A DNA stretch of 64,000 nt, from assembly GCA_905250075.1 (NCBI GenBank), contig CAJNOP010000013.1, positions 850,188 to 914,187 on the forward strand. The letters are read 5' to 3'. Under the pieces are notes generated by a model. It was given only the letters and a program-made list of their open reading frames with translations. It ran no database searches and had not been told where the DNA came from. Each line of letters begins with the position of its first letter. Positions within the stretch are counted from its first letter, which is position 1. Shown here piece after piece: positions 20,518 to 33,760 of the stretch. Made by a program: the position numbers and the translations under genes. This DNA comes from Rotaria sp. Silwood1 (lineage: Eukaryota > Rotifera > Eurotatoria > Philodinida > Philodinidae).

Positions 20518-23500
20518 TTTATGTTATTCTATTACTGTTGATGTTGTTTTTTTTCATGTGCGCATACCTATCTTATCTATCAGTGCTTATATGCAGAATG
20601 AAAAAAAAAAGCATTAATTACATTTTTTTTCTATCATAACTCGTTTTGCCAAAGAATAAAAGAAAACAAATACTTTACCCCTTTTTGTTCTCAATATTAT
20701 TGCAACATAACAAAATATTATCATGAGATATTATAACGTTATTAAACATACCAATCATACTTGACTCTTCGTTTCTATTAATAATAAATTGTGAATTTAT
20801 TGCACTACAGTTATTTGTTAATGACCAACTATAATAACTGTAGTTATCAATAGATTTTTACTTTTTATGTCATTTCGAAGAGTAAACTAGATTATTTTAG
20901 AGAAAGTTGAAAAACATTTTGTCGTTTATGATGTATCGGAAACATCGATCATGAAATTAACTTAAGTAAGCCATGAATTACTGGTTGTCTCGAATCATCA
21001 TTTCGATAGCATGCTGACTACGTTGTGACATAGATGAGAACTTGCCACTATTATGTAATTAGTCAGTGTATTTGTGAAGTTCAAACGATTGAGCGAGAGA
21101 GTTTTGTATTGAGCCAGTCTTCTTTATAGAGCTGCAGTTAGTATCAGTTGTAAGGACGATAATATCGAACTGATAAAACTAGCTCTATGCTGCACCTTAT
21201 ATCGTAAGGTAATCGAAATAGGTAGAGGCATTCTTTCATATGACATTCATTGATATAAATGAGAAAAATTCAAAAGTTTCCTTGTATGGCAATTTTGAAA
21301 ATGGTTTTCTTAATAGTTATCATTACTGCAACAATGACATAAATTGATTTCAATGAATTAACAAGCAACAGTTTCAAGTGTAAGATAATGTGAATGTTTT
21401 TGCAAATTGCTTTATAATTCTTTCAATGCACTAACAAGAACATGCTATGTTTTGACAATGAGAAAAATTAAATGATAATTTCTCATCAAATAATACATGT
21501 ACTTCATTTATAGTTTTTCAAAAAATAGAGTATGGATGTGCGTGGATGGGTGAGATGTTGATAATGGGTGTAGGTGGGAGAAAGTTATCTCTTCATGTTC
21601 ACTCACATTCAAAACCAACATTCATACCTGCATCCTTTATGATCAATTTTATGCGAACAATTTTGAGACAACCATATCAGTAAATTTTGAAATGGGACAT
21701 ATATATGACCAGTTAATAAATTATTCTATGGAACTGAAACATTTTTCAAATATCATTAATATCGATCAGAAAATTTTTTCCTGATGATCGAGAATTACTA
21801 CTTTGAGTTATCATATCACTGATTGCAATAACAAGTTCCAACGTTTACCTTAGATTTTCTACTTTTTGTCTATTTGAATCGTCGTTATCATTGTTAATTA
21901 GGTATTAAAAGATTTTCTAATAAATGCATGCATTTCGTTCTAAAGAAAGCTCTCAGTATGAACTCTAAAATTGTAGAATGCAGGCATCGAACTGTAAGAT
22001 TCGATATGCTTGTGAATGATCTACCGGTGCAGATGATGTGTATGGATGTAAAAAGGACTCAAACTCAAATCTATATTTATCTACACCTGCAGCTATATAA
22101 GTATATGCTTTCTCTGATTATAGTAATTAGGCTTCTCAAGGCAAATCAAGTATTTATAAATAATTATTTCATCAAGTTGTTAATATTTTGACTGATTTCC
22201 ATAATACAAAGGTTGTTTTTCTCAATAAATTCGTTGAGGAAGATTTTTATAATCGACGGCTATGAGCGTGAGTGAGTTTTTCCTTCATTCACACTCGAAC
22301 CTACCATAAATTTTTAAAAATGTCTATTAAATATTGATTAGCATTTGGCATCAATGCATTTATATCAAATCATCATATTATTTGAAATAGAAACAAGCAA
22401 CTTTCTAGTTTTTAGATTATGAAAATCCATAATTTACTTTATTTCAATTTCTCCTACTTCGCATGAACCTACTTTTATTAGATGCTCTTTCTTATGGTGA
22501 AGAATCAAAAAGTACCATACTCAGTTACATGCACCTCTATGAGATGAGATGAGATGGAATGTTTAATAGATGCTATCTATTGGCAAACTTTTTAATCGAC
22601 GTTTTAGTCGAATTTTGTATCTTGAGAAAGTGATACGGACTCTAAGAATTAATTGTTTATTATGGATGTATGATTTCTTGTATCTAAAATTTAATGATAC
22701 TCTTCATTGCCGACTCCATTGAACTCAGTTGAATGTCTAACCCATAAATCTCAATGATGCCTGAATTGAAACCGACAAATCAGTTGTGTTACCTAAATGA
22801 TAGACATACTTCCACTGTCTCACCGTGCACGTTTTCAATCGTTTTAGTTCGATCGATTACCTATATGAAAGTTGTATATATTTTGGCTTCTTTCAAATTT
22901 AGCGTGGTACTCTGCTACTGTAGATTAAAAATTAGCAATAGAAGAGAAATAATTACGTGCTTTATTTCATTGTTTTCGTTACATATTGTTGCTTCTTCTC
23001 CAATCAATGGACAAACAACAAGCAATTTCGTTTCGAAAAAATGATCAGCTAAATTACAATCGAATCTAATTGTGGAATTATTTTGATTTTAATTGAAGCA
23101 AATCGAGTGTGGGGATGGCTTTGAATATTTATTATCGCTTTAGCCACACTCATGCACTCCTATAGTCAATGGTCGATATAAGATAAAGTGGCTAAAGTTC
23201 TTCATTTTTCATTGCTTCTATGAATTTTTCCAGTCTAAAAATTTGGACACATTGAAAGGTTCACTATTAGCATTCTGTCGTACAAAATCTGATCGTTTGT
23301 CTTCTGTTTTTCTATAAGTTCAGATTCTACAATGTATAACTTTTTATGTCATTGAAACTGTTCGAAAATCGTCAGTAAATCATAGTTATTAAAGATGGCG
23401 CCACAAAAATAATTATTAGTTAGATGACTTGACCACCAATGATATATTTTGATGTCATCAGACACTATATTATGATGTATTTAAAATGTACTTTTTTTAG

Positions 23501-23952
23501 CGTTGAAATCGACCTCTTCAAGGCTGAAAATATTAATTTGATAGACAATTTATAAAAAAAATAAACTGTTCGAACCGTTGATCTTGATGAAATGTTGGCG
23601 ACATAGATTCAATGACAGATGAGGCTAAACTTTTTATATACTAAAATTGCAACAGTATTTCGAAATGCAAACAATGATGTTCTTTACCTCTTGAACAAAT
23701 TACGTCTAATATTCAGAATTTAAAATTAACTCCATGATACTATTGAAATTATTCGAACATTTAATTTATATGATATACTTCTGCTTAATATATAGCCAAT
23801 GCTATATCATTTATCAACACAGATTATATTGTTTCTTTTGTTTATATCAAATATATACTTTTTAAAATAAGACTGAATATTTTTTATTCGTGAATAATTG
23901 TACAAAACTACAATAATCTACAAAGTTATATTAACAAACTATTTTTTTAGTT
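20518..23952. other. 3.4 kb gene-poor interval
   Basis: No family-like frame is seen. Two plus-strand open frames (21928-22191 and 22754-23044) lack recognisable features and splice partners. There is a short GAGAT/GATGA microsatellite near 22538-22557. A small inverted pair, CTTTAGCCAC and GTGGCTAAAG, lies at about 23140-23198. Otherwise the sequence is AT-rich and featureless. Confidence 0.5.
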
Positions 23953-25264
23953 CTATGTTGATGATGATTTTAATGTTAAAGTAAGTTTCAATGGTTGTAT
24001 TTTGTTTTTTTGAATTTTGTTTTCAATCATTTCTTGAATATGCGTTGGTAATGCAGGATCAATATTCATAATATAAGGTAAAATATATGTTGGTATAGGA
24101 TATTTTCTAACCATTACTTTAATATAGATTGAATCATCACAAATATAAGAATTATTATCTTGTTGAATGATTGATATTGGAATAAATTTAGAAATTCCAC
24201 ATCCAATATTCATTTCAGCTTTAGGTCTTTGAAAACATTTTGATTCTGTATCAGATTGAAATGATTCAATGATATGATTGCTTTGATCAATTAAATTATA
24301 AAGACAAAATATAACTTGAAAATTAAATGGCCAAACAAGTATAGCATCAGAATTACCACGCATAAGAACAATAAAAATAGATATATGAGTTGATTGACCA
24401 ATACCATTACCATTCACATAAAGTCGAACACACATTTTGTAACCATCTGGTGATGTATAAAATGATGGTGATGTTAACACAAATCTTATATTATCTAAAC
24501 GGAAACTTATCAATAGAAAATTCAATCGAAGAATAGAACTTACTTAATTTTTTTTTAATATTATCAATTTTCCATAATAATGTACCATTAGATGGAACGA
24601 TAAAATCCTGTTTTTGTTCAAAAATTTCTTCTGGAGGATTTGTTTCTTCAATACTTAATTGATCTCTCAATGTTTGAGATAAAATTTGTTCTATAATCGC
24701 TCTTAATATTTTTACATTTTTTGAATATTCACAGAATTTTTCAGCTAATTGTCGTAGTTGAAAGATTATATTATTGTTAATATTTCGATTAGTGAATGAA
24801 TTTGAATGACTTTTAGTCAAATGATTCTTAAAAAATTGTATTAATAATATATATATATATAATAAACCTATATTACTTGATAGTTTTTAAATAGACCATT
24901 CCAACGACAAAGAAAACAACGTATACCTAACATTTTCATATCATTTTTCATACCTCGATCAGAAAATATCTATGTATAAAAAAACCAAACAAACAAATAA
25001 AATTTAAAATTAAAAGAAATCTTACCTTGCTTGTCGATGTTAGTATTTCACATTGATGACATTTTATATGTTCTCTATAGATAATCAATTATTAGATAAT
25101 AAATTGAAAATAATTCATAATTACCTTCCTTTAATATCTATACATGATTCACAAAAGCGATGACCACAATAAAGTTGAATGGGATCTCGTAGTATTAAAT
25201 TGCATATTTGACAAATAAACTTCACATCCATTCTATTTTTATTTTCACTATTAAATCCACACAT
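23953..25264 (-). CDS. TRAF-like protein: RING finger, zinc-finger remnant and MATH/TRAF-C domain
   Basis: Exons: 25125-25264, 25026-25074, 24877-24969, 24544-24826, 23953-24494; 1107 nt, 368 residues. The RING reads CQICNLILRDPIQLYCGHRF (from residue 18) followed by CESC and then CHQC, the usual TRAF cysteine/histidine order. A further CFLC pair near residue 85 looks like a reduced zinc finger. A helical linker follows, then a TRAF-C/MATH domain with GTLLWKIDN, FYTSPDGYKMCVRLYVNG, FIVLMRGNSDAILVWPF and CDDSIYIKVMV. TRAFs are adaptor E3 ligases acting under TNF-receptor and Toll-type receptors. Only one recognisable zinc-finger stretch remains between RING and MATH, so it is shorter than vertebrate TRAFs. 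The last intron is only 49 bp. Confidence 0.9.
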
Positions 25265-27223
25265 GATTTAATATTAGAGTTTGAATAATAAATGAGTTAA
25301 CCTTTGCAATAATTATTTAATAGAGCAACAAAAGAACTTTTGAAGACAGGTTAATGTTGAAGTGCATTTATATATATAGTTTTGAAAGTGTGGTCTTGAC
25401 ATTAAAAAAAAAGAAAAGAAAATTTTCTAGACAAATATTAATACATGTGAGAGGTATTTTTCTGAGAAATCTTTCTTTTCATAACATTGATAATGACGTC
25501 AATCGAGTAACTATCATAAAGAAAGAAAGAAAAAAAAAAGGGAGCATAGTAATAGTTGAGTGTTTCATTTACTCGTTTGTCAGTGCAAAAAGTAAGAATA
25601 ATATATGATGAAGCAAATTTCTAGGAAATTTACAAAAACTTGTAAATATATAAACGTAATTTCTTCTTTAAAAACATATATCTAGATAGGACAGAGCGAA
25701 GACATCTATCAACAAAGCAACTAGAATAAAAGCAGATGCTTAAATTATTAATACTGTCACATTTACCACTTAAACATGTTGTTCTTCTTTTCAATTATTT
25801 ACCTTAATAGGTCAAACAATAATCAAAAGTTCGCATGTGAATAAACCTGTATTGAAACTAAGAGAAAACACATTATATGGTAATATGAGGACGATGACAA
25901 AACTAATAACTGGAAAAAAAGAAACATTTCTCATTAGTTTTAGAGATATACTTTTGAAATCACTTATGATTCAATAAATATTATTAGTAATTTGTATCGT
26001 CGCATTCAAGCCGATGTGTGTCAATAAAGAAAAAAAAGTTGAAAGGACACGATGTGAAAAATTATTGTAATATGTACTCAAGCTGAGTGCAGCAGTATAT
26101 AAAGACCTTATAAAATTTTTTTTCTTTGATACGTACATTTACTGCTAGGAATGTTGAACAAGAGTTATTGAGACGGTTTTCGATAGTTATTGAAATAATA
26201 AGAAAACAACGTCGTAATAATATACATCTTTGTATTGGCGTCAATCAGTGAAGAATGGCAAAAAAAGCAATCAAATGTGACTTAATGAGTATTAAATCAA
26301 ATGTATTGTTAAATTACAGCGCAAAAACATAATTTAATGTTTATGCACAAACAGCAAGACAGCTCTAGATCAAACAAATTATTAATTTATCATATTTACT
26401 TCAGTTATTTTTAATTATAAGAAAAGAGAATGTTCACTACATTGATGTCTACGATTAATCAGATAAATTCATTTTTTATTCAATTTAATAATAAGAACAA
26501 AATATTTTTTTTTACCTGTATATTTTTCATGCAATAAAATATTGTAAGAATTTATTTTTGTTATTAAATGTATTTATTACTATAATATTCTTTGGAAAAA
26601 TAGAGTTCAACACACATCCTAAAATTTCGCTATTATAAGAAATATTCTTAAGATAAACTTACAATTGATTTAGTGAAATAAGGACGTCTGGAAAATGCAA
26701 AAAAAGAAATACAAATAAATAGTATTCACTTGGACAAATATATGCAATAAATATACTAGCATTTTAAAAATTCACAAATCAAGCGAACAACGAGCAACTA
26801 CAATCGGAAAAAGTTATATAGAGGTTAAAAAAAGGTCACCAACTAAAACTAGCTTCACGATTTACATTGCTAAAGGTTTTACTTAGAAAAAAATTTTATC
26901 GTCAGTATTTGCAGTAGCTCTCATACAAAAAAAAAAGCCTAATGAAATTTGATGATGTTCAGTGTCATGCAATATTTTTAATTCAAATTTTTACTTTTTT
27001 TTTTTTTGAAGTCGTCAAGTTTATTTAAATAATGCTCAGTTATATTCTGAAACGAAAACTACAAACTCTGATTGGAATGTGGGGAATGTATTTCCTTTAA
27101 CTTTCACATATAATTAGTTCTTTTTGATCGAGCGATAATTACTAACATAAACAATAATTTTACTCAAATGAAAGAAAAAGGTAAAATCAATGAGTTCAAT
27201 GTAAATTATTCATATAATAACCA
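25265..27223. other. 2 kb intergenic stretch, nothing recognised
   Basis: AT-rich sequence between the nitrobindin stop and the TRAF-like start. Short open frames (25354-25608 plus, 26062-26244 minus) carry no recognisable features. No repeat with defined ends was seen. Confidence 0.5.
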
Positions 27224-27224
27224 T

Positions 27225-27794
27225 TTATTCGTTTGATACTTTTCGATATCGAATTGTTAAATGTTCGTATGGTTGTTCATGTTCATTCATACGACTTGTA
27301 CTCATAAAAACTTTAACATGAAGTATATTTGAATCATTTTGATCTAATGAATATTCTCGACGAAGTAATCGAACACTTGGATCATTATTAAAACATGAAC
27401 GTCCAATAGATTTTGTTTCAACAATAAAACTTTTACCGTTAATAGTACCTTCTTCAACATCAGCTAAACCAACATTTTGTACATTTAAATATGATATATT
27501 TGTAGCTGCTTCATCTTTTGGATGAACACGTAAAAAACCCATTTCACGATGGAATGGTTTTAGTTCAGTTGTATCTATCCATGATGATAACGTATCATTT
27601 GGTAATGGTTGAACATTAAATGCATTAGTATGAAGAATAAAATTTGGTTGACCAACATGTTCACATTTTAATTCAGTTAAATAAGAAAAAGATTTTCCTT
27701 CTAGTTGAATTATGGCTGATTCAGAACGCCAGACACCTAAAAGCCATTGAAGTTTTTCTAAACATTTATGAACTGGTACTTTTGATAAAGACAT
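27225..27794 (-). CDS. Nitrobindin / THAP4-type heme-binding beta-barrel protein
   Basis: Single exon, 189 residues. The start LEKLQWLLGVWRSE (12-25), then a HVGQPNFILHTNAF-like strand, then REMGFLRVHP (about 84-93) and the closing EHLTIRYRKV match the nitrobindin family (lipocalin-like ten-stranded barrel, the THAP4 C-terminal domain). These proteins bind ferric heme and react with nitric oxide or peroxynitrite. There is no THAP zinc finger here, as in most stand-alone nitrobindins. An AG dinucleotide preceded by TTTTTTCTAAATTT lies directly before the ATG, as for a trans-splice acceptor. The stop codon overlaps an AATAAA hexamer (27224-27229). It is the last gene of a tight same-strand trio, 134 bp after the TOM5-like gene. 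Confidence 0.88.
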   Translation of the reverse strand: MSLSKVPVHKCLEKLQWLLGVWRSESAIIQLEGKSFSYLTELKCEHVGQPNFILHTNAFNVQPLPNDTLSSWIDTTELKPFHREMGFLRVHPKDEAATNISYLNVQNVGLADVEEGTINGKSFIVETKSIGRSCFNNDPSVRLLRREYSLDQNDSNILHVKVFMSTSRMNEHEQPYEHLTIRYRKVSNE

Positions 27795-27928
27795 CTAAAT
27801 TTAGAAAAAACAACAACACATAATAACTAAATGAACAAATGAAAAAAATCTATTTCTTTTTGCTTCTTTTTTTTCTTTATTTATGTTTTCATTTCAAAAA
27901 CACAAAAACAAAATCATTATTAATGTGT

Positions 27929-28144
27929 TTAACGAGGATTTTCACCCATGATTGCTTCTAAAACATATGGAGCTAAAAGAAAAAAAAAACATAAATGTTA
28001 ATTTATTTTATTTCTATGAAATTTTTTTTTACCTAAATTAATAAGTCCAACTGCAACAATAAATTGAATAAAACTTGATTTAACTTGTAAATCAGCCATT
28101 CGTTTGTTCATTTCTGCATCATTTGCACCTGGTCCACCCAACAT
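27929..28144 (-). CDS. TOMM5: 51-residue single-span membrane protein, TOM5-like
   Basis: Two exons: 28033-28144 and 27929-27972, 156 nt in frame. The protein starts MLGGPGANDAEMNKRMADLQ, then has one hydrophobic span (about residues 23-43) ending APYVLEAI, and a short MGENPR tail. Length (51) and layout match animal TOM5, the small subunit of the mitochondrial outer-membrane import pore. The EMNKRM stretch and the SSFIQF-to-PYVL stretch align with the human protein with one small gap. The match is weak because the protein is tiny. It sits between FAM185A (95 bp upstream) and nitrobindin (134 bp downstream). A long T-run and AG acceptor lie 29 nt before the ATG. Confidence 0.65.
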
Positions 28145-28239
28145 TTTTTAAGTATTTTTTTTTTATCTTTAATCTAAAAAAAAAACATTAAATGAGAATA
28201 ATAATTCAAAACAACTACAAGCTAAAACAAAAGAATTAT

Positions 28240-29891
28240 TTAATGATCAAGATGTCGGTCAAGTTTTAATGTGGAAAACCAATCTCGTACATGAAGATGA
28301 ACAGTCCCCTTTGGTGCATTAACATCAATCGATGCGCGAGCTGATTCATCGGATATATAACCTTGTACTTGAACAATGCCTGCTTTTCTTATTGTTTCCA
28401 TATGAAAGTGTTCTGTCTGTTCTTCTACTTGAACACGTTTACCAACAAGGTTTAATTGAATGCCTGCCGTTTCAATAATACCTATATCAACATCACCTGA
28501 ATAAAATAAATTTTTATAAAACGAAGAAAATTAATCAAAGTTTTAATTAAACCTTCTTGAGCTCGTATTGTTGATAAATCCGTCGATGAAAAAAAAGCCT
28601 TTACATCACCTTTTTCACATTGAAGACTCACATCACCATCAATGGATCCTAAAATCAATAGTTGTTAATTTAGTCTCTAATGAAAAAATCAAATTTCTTA
28701 CCGATTTTTATTGAACCTCTATTCAAATCCACTAAATATATTATACTATTTTAGAAAAAAATCAAATGATCAATTTTTAATTTACCAATTCCATGGCCAT
28801 GTAAGTTTCCCACCCTAAAGTGTCCATGTTGTCCTTGAATAAAAAAATGTTCGGCATAAATACTTTTTACACGAATATCAGAATTTTCAACTTTTAAACG
28901 AATAAAACCACCTTGTAATTTAGATGCTTGTATTATCTATTTAAATAGAAAACAATAAGAAATATGCTTTATTGAAATAAGTTTGTTTTTCATTACACCC
29001 TCTCTTTCCGTGCTTAAATCGATTGTTCCATGTAATGAACCAAAACATTTTATATTTCCTGCTTGACTGTGTACAACAATACTCTCTGCCTATGCAAAGA
29101 AATATTGTCTTAAATACAACGAAACTTCAATTTGAAACCTTACAATTATATTTTTTAGAGAACATTCACCATGTTTTGTTTGAATCTAGAAAAAATTTGA
29201 TTTATAAGTTGTAAAAAATTTTATAAATAAATTTCATTACATGAACACGAGGACTTTGAAGATGTTCAGCATTAACATTATTATTATCCATACAATTAAT
29301 ATCGAGTTCTAATTAAATAAAAGAAGAGTTGCCTCATGTTTTTTTTTTTAATTTAGTTTTTAAAATCGTTTATTTACCATAATGTGGAGGTATTTGACAA
29401 TAAACTTCCAATGTATGAGCTTCTTCACCTAATTCTTTTTCACCTGATTCAGTGAAACCACCAATAACATGAAGTGTTCGACTATCAGCATTAAACACAG
29501 TGGAAAATTTAAATAATTTATTCCATGTTTCTTTTGAAAATTTAAAACCACTGTCACCTAGAACAAATTTTCATTCAAAAAAAATATTATTCGCCTATGA
29601 CATATTATGCATACCATAAATAGTAAAGAAAGCTTTATCAAGTCTTGGAAAATCTGTTGGATGAATTGGTGCCACATGAAGATTAAATGGACATCGAACT
29701 TCTAATCGACCTTGATTAGGTATACTAAGTGTGTCTGAGTATATGGTTTGAACTTGAGCATTTCTCATCACATTAGATGGTGATGTATCCATTCCACCAA
29801 AAAAACGGCATGGTTGTTTAAGACGATTAACAACAGACCACTTCGATTTCTGGTGAATTATTAATAGAATAACACGAGAACAAAAGATCAT
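28240..29891 (-). CDS. FAM185A: FAM185A homologue (beta-helix, putative-adhesin fold)
   Basis: Exons: 29615-29891, 29378-29557, 29241-29308, 29144-29185, 28997-29089, 28786-28936, 28702-28731, 28553-28648, 28240-28496; 1194 nt, 397 residues (human about 390). Family marks: an N-terminal RLEVRCPFNLHVAPIHPTDF stretch, repeated GNIKCFGSLHGTIDL and GHFRVGNLHG turns of a DUF4097-like beta solenoid, and the diagnostic end NAPKGTVHLHVRDWFSTLKL. The exon ending at 28997 only keeps frame if the donor is read as GGT|GTAATG. The first residues (IFCSRVILLIIHQ, basic after) could be a mitochondrial or membrane targeting segment. Molecular function is not known for the family. An AG acceptor lies 7 nt before the ATG. 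Confidence 0.9.
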
Positions 29892-30725
29892 TGCATATCT
29901 TAAAAGAAAAAAAAAGAAAGAATAGATAAATAGATAAATAATGAAAAACATTTATGTTGTATGAGATTAACTTAAAATAATCGATAATCACATAATATTT
30001 GGCAGCATAAATCAGAAGAAAAGCACAACGATATACATACGCTTAATTGTCCTTCTTTTATCCATTCGATTATCTTTTCTTTTTTTGAAGAATCTCGTTT
30101 TATCAGAATTATAAGTTGCAATATTAAATTCATCGTTATTAGTATAAGACAAGTAGAATTATTTCAATCTATAATAAGATTAGAGAATAGAAAACTTCAA
30201 AAGTATTTAATAATATTTATACATATATAGAAGATGTGGGTTAGATATTTAAATTCTAATATCGTACAATATTTACAATTAATGAGCATAGTCTTTATGA
30301 AAACATCAAATTTTATTGGAGATTGTCTTAGGTATGACTAAGTTTTTTTTTGACTTGTGAACAAGAAATATGAAATTAACTTTTTTAATCAATGTAGAAC
30401 TTCTACTTCACCTATTTTTAATATCAGAATAGAATATATATTACATCTAAAAAATAGTAATAGAATTGCAATATAAAGTCCACTAGTCTGTCTTCAAAAA
30501 ATGGAAAAAAAACGAAGTTCGTACCGCATTATAATCTATTTTAGACATTGCCTAACAACACAAAAAAATCTCGAGTTCCTCATTAAGTCTACATCATTTA
30601 TTTTTCTTTGCTGAAATTATTCATGAGATAACCAAATAAAAGAAAAAACAATTTTTTCTAGTTTATTTTGTTTTTTTTTTTGAAAACTTCTTACACAAAT
30701 ATGTATAAAAGATCTATGTATTTAT
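29892..30725. other. Intergenic stretch between SREK1 and FAM185A
   Basis: About 0.8 kb, AT-rich. It holds the upstream region of FAM185A and the 3' UTR of SREK1. A 31-codon open frame ending at a GTATGT donor (about 30040-30135, minus) was tested as an extra FAM185A exon but its phase does not fit. Confidence 0.5.
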
Positions 30726-33700
30726 TTATTTTCGGGATTTTTTCTCTTTTCGACTTTCACTTCGATGATGACGTTCTTTTGAAGGTGAACCTTTCTTTCG
30801 ACGATGATGATCATATGATGGTGAACGTGAACGATATTTTCGATCACGTGATGATGATCGTGATCGACTACGTTTTCTTGATCTAATAAAAAGAAAAGAG
30901 AAATTAATCTTTTATTTTATTAATTATCAAAGCAAACCTTGTGCGAGATCTGAATGATCGGTTTGATTTTGAAGATTTTTTACGATGTTTTGATCTTGAT
31001 GATGAATGACGATCATCATCGTCACTTGTTTCGGTATCTTGATCATGTGATGTACTAAAAAGAATTTTTATTATTTATTAAAGATTTAAAATCTAATGCA
31101 TACCTGCGAGAATGTCTTTGATTAAATTCCGTATTTTGTTCATCTAAATGATCCAACATAATTTTCTAACAAGAAAATGACTTTTTCTTTTTCTTACCAC
31201 TTCTTAAATCTTGTACAATCGCTGGTTTGATAACACATGAAGTTGCATGATTGACGCTATTCAAAAATTAAAATGAAAAATATTTTTTAATATAATTTTT
31301 ACATACAATAATGGTCGGTTGAACAATTGAAAACCATTTATTGAAAGTACTTTCGGAATTGATGGTTGTTCACAAAATTCAACATAAGCATCACGTGTTT
31401 CAGCATTCTCATTGATATAAGCTGCACGAATATATCGAATTTGTCCAATTTGTGAAAGAAATTCATGTAACAGATCCAAACAAATCTAATCAAATTAAAA
31501 AAAAATACCAAAAAAAAATAAAAATATAGAGTCATATGAAAATGGATGATAGCATATATATAAATTTGTTTGTATAATTTACATACATCTTTATCTAAAT
31601 TAGATAAATAAACAGTTCGTCGAATTTCTTCAACTTTTGAAATATCAAGTGTTCCTGATAATGGTGGATATGGCGGTAAATTTCGATCAGTTAATTCAGG
31701 ATCAATTGTTTCAATAAATTTATTTGGTGATTGATCAACAAGTCGATTAATAACGGTACTTGGCCATGTTGGACCACCACTTAGTAATGTTATATTTGGA
31801 TGTAATGGTGCACAATAAATCATTGCATCAGTTTCATCAGGTATATTATTTTCCAATACTTGAGAAACAATTAATGGCTTATCAAAAAATATTGTATTGG
31901 TCATGTTCAATGCACTATGAACACTATCAATACGATCGAATTTTATATAACCAACTTTACCATTGATGGTTGATGTCATTGTATCACTAAAACAAAGAAA
32001 TTTTTTTGTTTTTAAAATTGATTTATTGTAAATGATGTTAATTGATGTGATTTGTAAAACAAATAGCTAGACTTGATATATGTCTAGCAAATCTCATGTG
32101 ATTTTACCCTAATCGATAAATTATGTTGAACAGATTTCAATACCATAACGGAATTTTCGCTTGATGACCTAAAAAACAAAGTGATGGCATGTGTTTTTTT
32201 TTCATTTGTCAGGATTAGATTAAAATTAATTTATAACTTTAGAAATATCTTCACTACTTTATAGGTCATCAATAGTTAATCTTGTATCTAACATTAATTT
32301 AGAGTCAAACTTGAATTTTGTTTGAAAAGTTCATTTTTGCTAGAAGAATTTTACCTTTTCTCAAACGATCAACGGTAGGCAGATTGGTCGGTGTTACATA
32401 TAAATATATATATAGATTAAAATCTTTAGAGAAATACTTAGCTCTGATTGAGAAAAACAAAAATCTTTTCCAATATAATACAAAAATACCTTCCTTCTCT
32501 AGAACTATTGAAGAAATACTTTTTTTTTTAGATTTGTTCAAACATTTGGATTGAAAAGAAAGTCATAGTTAGGTATGCATCCAAACCATGTAGTTTATTT
32601 TTGCCTAAATTAAGAAGAATGCCCTTATCTATTGAACTACGTCATACAAGATTTTCCCATCGATAGAAAATTGAAGTAGCGGAGTGATGCCAGAGAATGT
32701 CAAAAGAGAGATTTTTTGGTAATTCTGTGGTGTGATAGTTTATTGATATAAAATGGTAGGAAAAATTTTAACAAGAATGTATTTTTGGTTTTTTTTTCTA
32801 TCATGCTAAGTAATTATCTCTAAGTCACATAATGATTTTAATAGCCAATGGAATAATCTATTCTATGCATTCTACACTAGATGAACTATGTCGGCAAGAT
32901 TTCTAAAAAGTCGGACACAGGCGTTTTCAGATCTCAGAATATTATTTTTTTACCAATGTAATTTTTGACAAAAATGAGAAACCATTGCATTTTCTACGAT
33001 TTTCCCTCAGTATCACAAAACTCGTAAAATGATTTCGACAACATCTTCTGAGACTTGAGGTCAGGCTATTTAAAAACTTTGCCATCATAGTTCATCTAGT
33101 ATAGAATGCATGGGATACAAAATTTCATTAGTTAATAAAATTACTATCTGAATTTGAGCTAATTGCTTAACAATACAGGTAAAAACAACCAAAAATATGT
33201 TGTTGTTTAACGTTTTCTCATGAACTTAGTTCATAATCAATGAGATCAGCGTCAAAATTTTCAAATTCTATTATTGGTTTTGAGTGGATGCCTAGCCGTA
33301 TCATATAAGAATAAGTCATTTCCCGAAAACACAAAACATGATAATATTACATATTCATGTCTATGAACGTTTTATCATGTACCTACGTACGTCTGCTTAA
33401 AGCGATCAAGGACGTGTGACACTTAATTAATAGAATAGTTGCATTACCCTTATCATTAGATATAGTTCATATGAAAAAGTCTAGTAACTAGACACAGTTT
33501 TCCAACAAGAACTATAAGTTATTACAGTCCTAGTGCTGAATTTTTATCGAATAGAAAAATTTCTCTCGTTCAATTTCCATCAACATTTCCAATAACATAA
33601 AAAGAAGAATTGAAAATTGCAAGACTTCATATTACCTATCTGGATATAATTGAACTTCTTTAATCCTTCCAATGAAACTGAATAAAGATTTTAATTGTTC

Positions 33701-33760
33701 TCTTTGACATGATGTTGATACATTACAAACTTGAACAATTTTACTATTCGAAATTACCAT
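30726..33760 (-). CDS. SREK1: Splicing regulatory SR-related protein SREK1 (SRrp86/SFRS12)
   Basis: Exons: 33636-33760, 31587-31986, 31307-31485, 31198-31256, 31104-31143, 30938-31054, 30726-30882; 1077 nt, 358 residues. RRM1 begins KIVQVCNVSTSCQREQLKSL. The link to RRM2 carries the diagnostic ISKVEEIRRTVYLSNLD (SREK1: SKIDEIRRTVYVGNL). RRM2 ends with a VLSINGFQLFNRPL stretch. The C terminus is an RS domain (SRKRSRSRSSSRDRKYRSRS and more), much shorter than the vertebrate Glu/Lys-rich tail. SREK1 modulates alternative splicing through other SR proteins. The fourth intron could use a weaker donor one base pair-set upstream; I chose the strong GTAAGA donor. The first intron is 1.65 kb and holds an inverted-repeat element. 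A T-rich AG acceptor lies 6 nt before the ATG. Confidence 0.93.
32866..33111. mobile_element. Miniature inverted-repeat element in SREK1 intron 1
   Basis: The left end TGCATTCTACACTAGATGAA continues CTATGTCGGCAAGATTTCTAAA. Its inverse on the right reads TGCATTCTATACTAGATGAA, then CTATGATGGCAAAGTTTTTAAA. About 45 bp match at over 80%. The whole unit is about 250 bp with no coding capacity. Confidence 0.65.

Noticed and set aside
30040-30135. Possible extra first exon of FAM185A (ends at a GTATGT donor)
   Set aside because: Its phase does not join the FAM185A exon starting near 29898; the internal ATG at 29891 gives a complete protein of the expected length.
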